NCBI GenBank assembly: GCA_903822375.1
Contig: CAIJOU010000648.1
Span: 1 to 6,709, forward strand
Length of the DNA stretch: 6,709 bases
Direction of reading: 5' to 3'
Source: Candidatus Hydrogenedentota bacterium
Lineage (GTDB): Bacteria > Hydrogenedentota > Hydrogenedentia > Hydrogenedentales > CAITNO01
Below, piece after piece: positions 5,677-6,709 of the stretch (its first letter is position 1; the number at the start of each line of letters is the position of its first letter). Under the pieces are notes generated by a model, which was not told where the DNA came from, made no database searches, and saw only the letters and a program-made list of their open reading frames with translations. Made by a program: the position numbers and the translations under genes.

Positions 5677-5862
5677 CCAAGATTGCGTTGCGTAAGCGCA
5701 AGCATTCTGCGTGAGTTCGGCGTTTCCGGAGATTGCATCGCGTGCCCATGGAACGCCTGTTGCCCACCGGGGCCCATGCAGCATTCGGGATGTGTCTGAT
5801 TCATATGAACGGGCGCTCTTCGCATAACGGGTGGTGTCGTAATTCAAGTGAGGAGATAGGCA

Positions 5863-6306
5863 GTGCAGCAAATCGAGTGGGATGAAAGCTTGTCCGTGGG
5901 AGTGAAGTCGATTGATGAACAACACAAGGTGTGGATAGAAAAGTTGAACACCCTGTCCGCAGCCATCGCATCGTGCCAGAAAACGCGCCATATTTCCAGA
6001 ACGCTGGACTTTCTGATGGACTATGTGGAATTCCACTTTGCGGCGGAAGAGAGCCTCATGACGGCAAAGAACTATCCCGCATTTGCCCAGCACAAGTCGG
6101 AGCATCACCAGTTTCGCATGACTTTGATGGACTTGTTTGTTCTGGAGGTGGAAGAGGACGACGCGGTGGGCAAGATTGCCGACTCGATAAACAATTTCCA
6201 AATATCGTGGCTGAGGAATCATATCCAGCAGACAGACCGGCGATTTGCGAATTTCCTTAGAGCAAAGAGCCCTGCCCCGGCAGAAGCCGTGAACTGCAGT
6301 TCCTGA
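5863..6306 (+). CDS. Bacteriohemerythrin (oxygen-binding di-iron protein)
   Basis: A 147-residue single-domain hemerythrin, probably cytoplasmic (no signal peptide). It binds O2 reversibly at a non-heme di-iron centre; in bacteria such proteins store, deliver or sense oxygen or protect oxygen-sensitive enzymes. The start is GTG 5863, set by AGGAG (5851-5855) with a 7-nt spacer; no in-frame ATG precedes the first ligand. All seven iron ligands are in canonical order: His21 (DEQHK), His58 and Glu62 (H-x3-E), His77 and His81 (H-x3-H), and His120 and Asp125 (H-x4-D). The opening IEWDESLSVGVKSIDEQHK is typical. Residues 134-147 are a short variable tail. It is not fused to a chemotaxis or signalling domain. 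The sigma-54 promoter at 5661-5676 is the best candidate for its expression. Confidence 0.95.
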   Translation: MQQIEWDESLSVGVKSIDEQHKVWIEKLNTLSAAIASCQKTRHISRTLDFLMDYVEFHFAAEESLMTAKNYPAFAQHKSEHHQFRMTLMDLFVLEVEEDDAVGKIADSINNFQISWLRNHIQQTDRRFANFLRAKSPAPAEAVNCSS

Positions 6307-6393
6307 CAAATCCTTCGGGGCTGTGCTGCTTCGCGTTGGACGACGGCGGCAGACCAGTCTTTCCGCGAGGCATCGCTCATGGGTGTTTGTGTC

Positions 6394-6416
6394 GTTGGGT
6401 TTCGTGGAAGCCCAAC
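6394..6416. repeat. REP-like hairpin upstream of the acyltransferase gene
   Basis: GTTGGGTTTC (6394-6403) pairs with GAAGCCCAAC (6407-6416) over 10 bp with one G-U pair and a 3-nt loop. A second, weaker stem, GGTTG/CAACC (6419-6423/6430-6434), follows. The core GTTGGGTTTCGT...CCCAACC resembles a dispersed palindrome I recall from intergenic regions of many bacterial genomes. Only one copy is in this window, so the repeat call rests on memory. No T-run follows, so it is a poor intrinsic terminator. It might instead protect the hemerythrin mRNA end or structure the next leader. Confidence 0.45.
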
Positions 6417-6453
6417 CGGGTTGAGGCTCCAACCTTGCAGAAGGCAAATAGCA

Positions 6454-6709
6454 ATGTCGGAAAACGAGCTGAAACGGCGCCTGACGCCAATGGACGCGTT
6501 CTTTCTCTACGCGGAAACCGAAACGGCACCCATGCAGGTGGGCGGCACGTGCATATTTGAAGGGAAGCTCTCTTTTCCCAGATTCAGGATGCACTTGGCG
6601 GCGCGTTTGCACCAGGTGCCCCGATACCGCCAGCGGGCGGTGTTTGTGCCCCTGAATGTAAGCCACCCCACGTGGGAGGATGATCCCGACTTCGACATTG
6701 ACAACCACC
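6454..6709 (+). CDS. Wax ester synthase/diacylglycerol acyltransferase (WS/DGAT)-type protein, N-terminus (partial)
   Basis: The first 85 codons of a gene running off the right edge. The start is ATG 6454, with GAAGG (6440-6444) 9 nt upstream. The protein opens MSENELKRRLTPMDAFFLYA and continues through APMQVGGTCIFEG (26-38), ARLHQVPRYRQR (50-61) and HPTWEDDPDFDIDNH (71-85). This is the canonical WS/DGAT N-terminal pattern (LSxxDxxFL..E....PMHVG...FEG...R...VPR.R.R......PxWxDDPxFDxxxH). These enzymes join acyl-CoA to fatty alcohols or diacylglycerol at the inner membrane, making storage wax esters or triacylglycerols. The catalytic HHxxxDG motif would lie beyond the window, so activity cannot be judged. 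It is 147 bp downstream of the hemerythrin gene on the same strand; no strong promoter was found between them. Confidence 0.85.
   Translation, partial: MSENELKRRLTPMDAFFLYAETETAPMQVGGTCIFEGKLSFPRFRMHLAARLHQVPRYRQRAVFVPLNVSHPTWEDDPDFDIDNH

Noticed and set aside
6424..6439. sigma-54-like sequence AGGCTCCAACCTTGCA before the WS/DGAT gene
   Set aside because: The -24 half has three mismatches and the predicted start would fall after the ribosome-binding site.
5629..6708. Long open frame on the minus strand opposite the hemerythrin and WS/DGAT genes (about 360 codons)
   Set aside because: It covers two convincing plus-strand genes and has no coherent domain of its own.

Overview
The window looks like a GC-rich chromosomal segment from a free-living Gram-negative bacterium. 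The best taxonomic clue is the prepilin-like protein at 1306-2160. It combines a type IV pilin N-terminus with a C-terminal 'NHIPGG..N..YLDGHVEFVRYPG' motif, a protein style greatly expanded in Planctomycetes, Lentisphaerae and Candidatus Hydrogenedentota. I favour the latter two or a relative, but this is inference from motif style, not from a search.

Layout. On the minus strand, a GNAT N-acetyltransferase of the diamine/thialysine type (774-256) is followed after 85 bp by the N-terminus of a NifA-like, probably sigma-54-dependent, regulator that runs off the left edge (170-1). A roughly 500-bp non-coding divergent region follows. It holds two sigma-54 (-24/-12) promoters facing apart, each with a related dyad (TTCGCA-N4-TGCG) about 100-110 bp upstream of its predicted start site. 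On the plus strand come the prepilin-like gene, then a tight four-gene cluster: a small exported YHS/TRASH-like cysteine metal-binding protein (2216-2545) and a complete ABC molybdate importer, modA (2547-3350), modB (3357-4082) and modC (4075-5190). The gaps in this cluster are 1 bp and 6 bp, and modB and modC overlap by 8 bp. After about 470 bp without a recognisable gene, a third sigma-54 promoter (5661-5676) faces a bacteriohemerythrin gene (5863-6306). The window ends in the first 85 codons of a wax ester synthase/diacylglycerol acyltransferase-type gene (6454 to the right edge).

How the parts fit. ModA, ModB and ModC together import molybdate. The YHS-like protein is translationally linked to them and may handle metal in the periplasm. 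The left-edge regulator belongs to a family that activates sigma-54 promoters, and three near-consensus sigma-54 promoters lie in this 6.7 kb. That makes sigma-54 control the unifying theme of the window. Whether this regulator acts on these promoters is unproven. I found no insertion sequence, CRISPR array, tRNA or rRNA. I see no wholly new multi-gene system; the most notable signal is the regulatory architecture.
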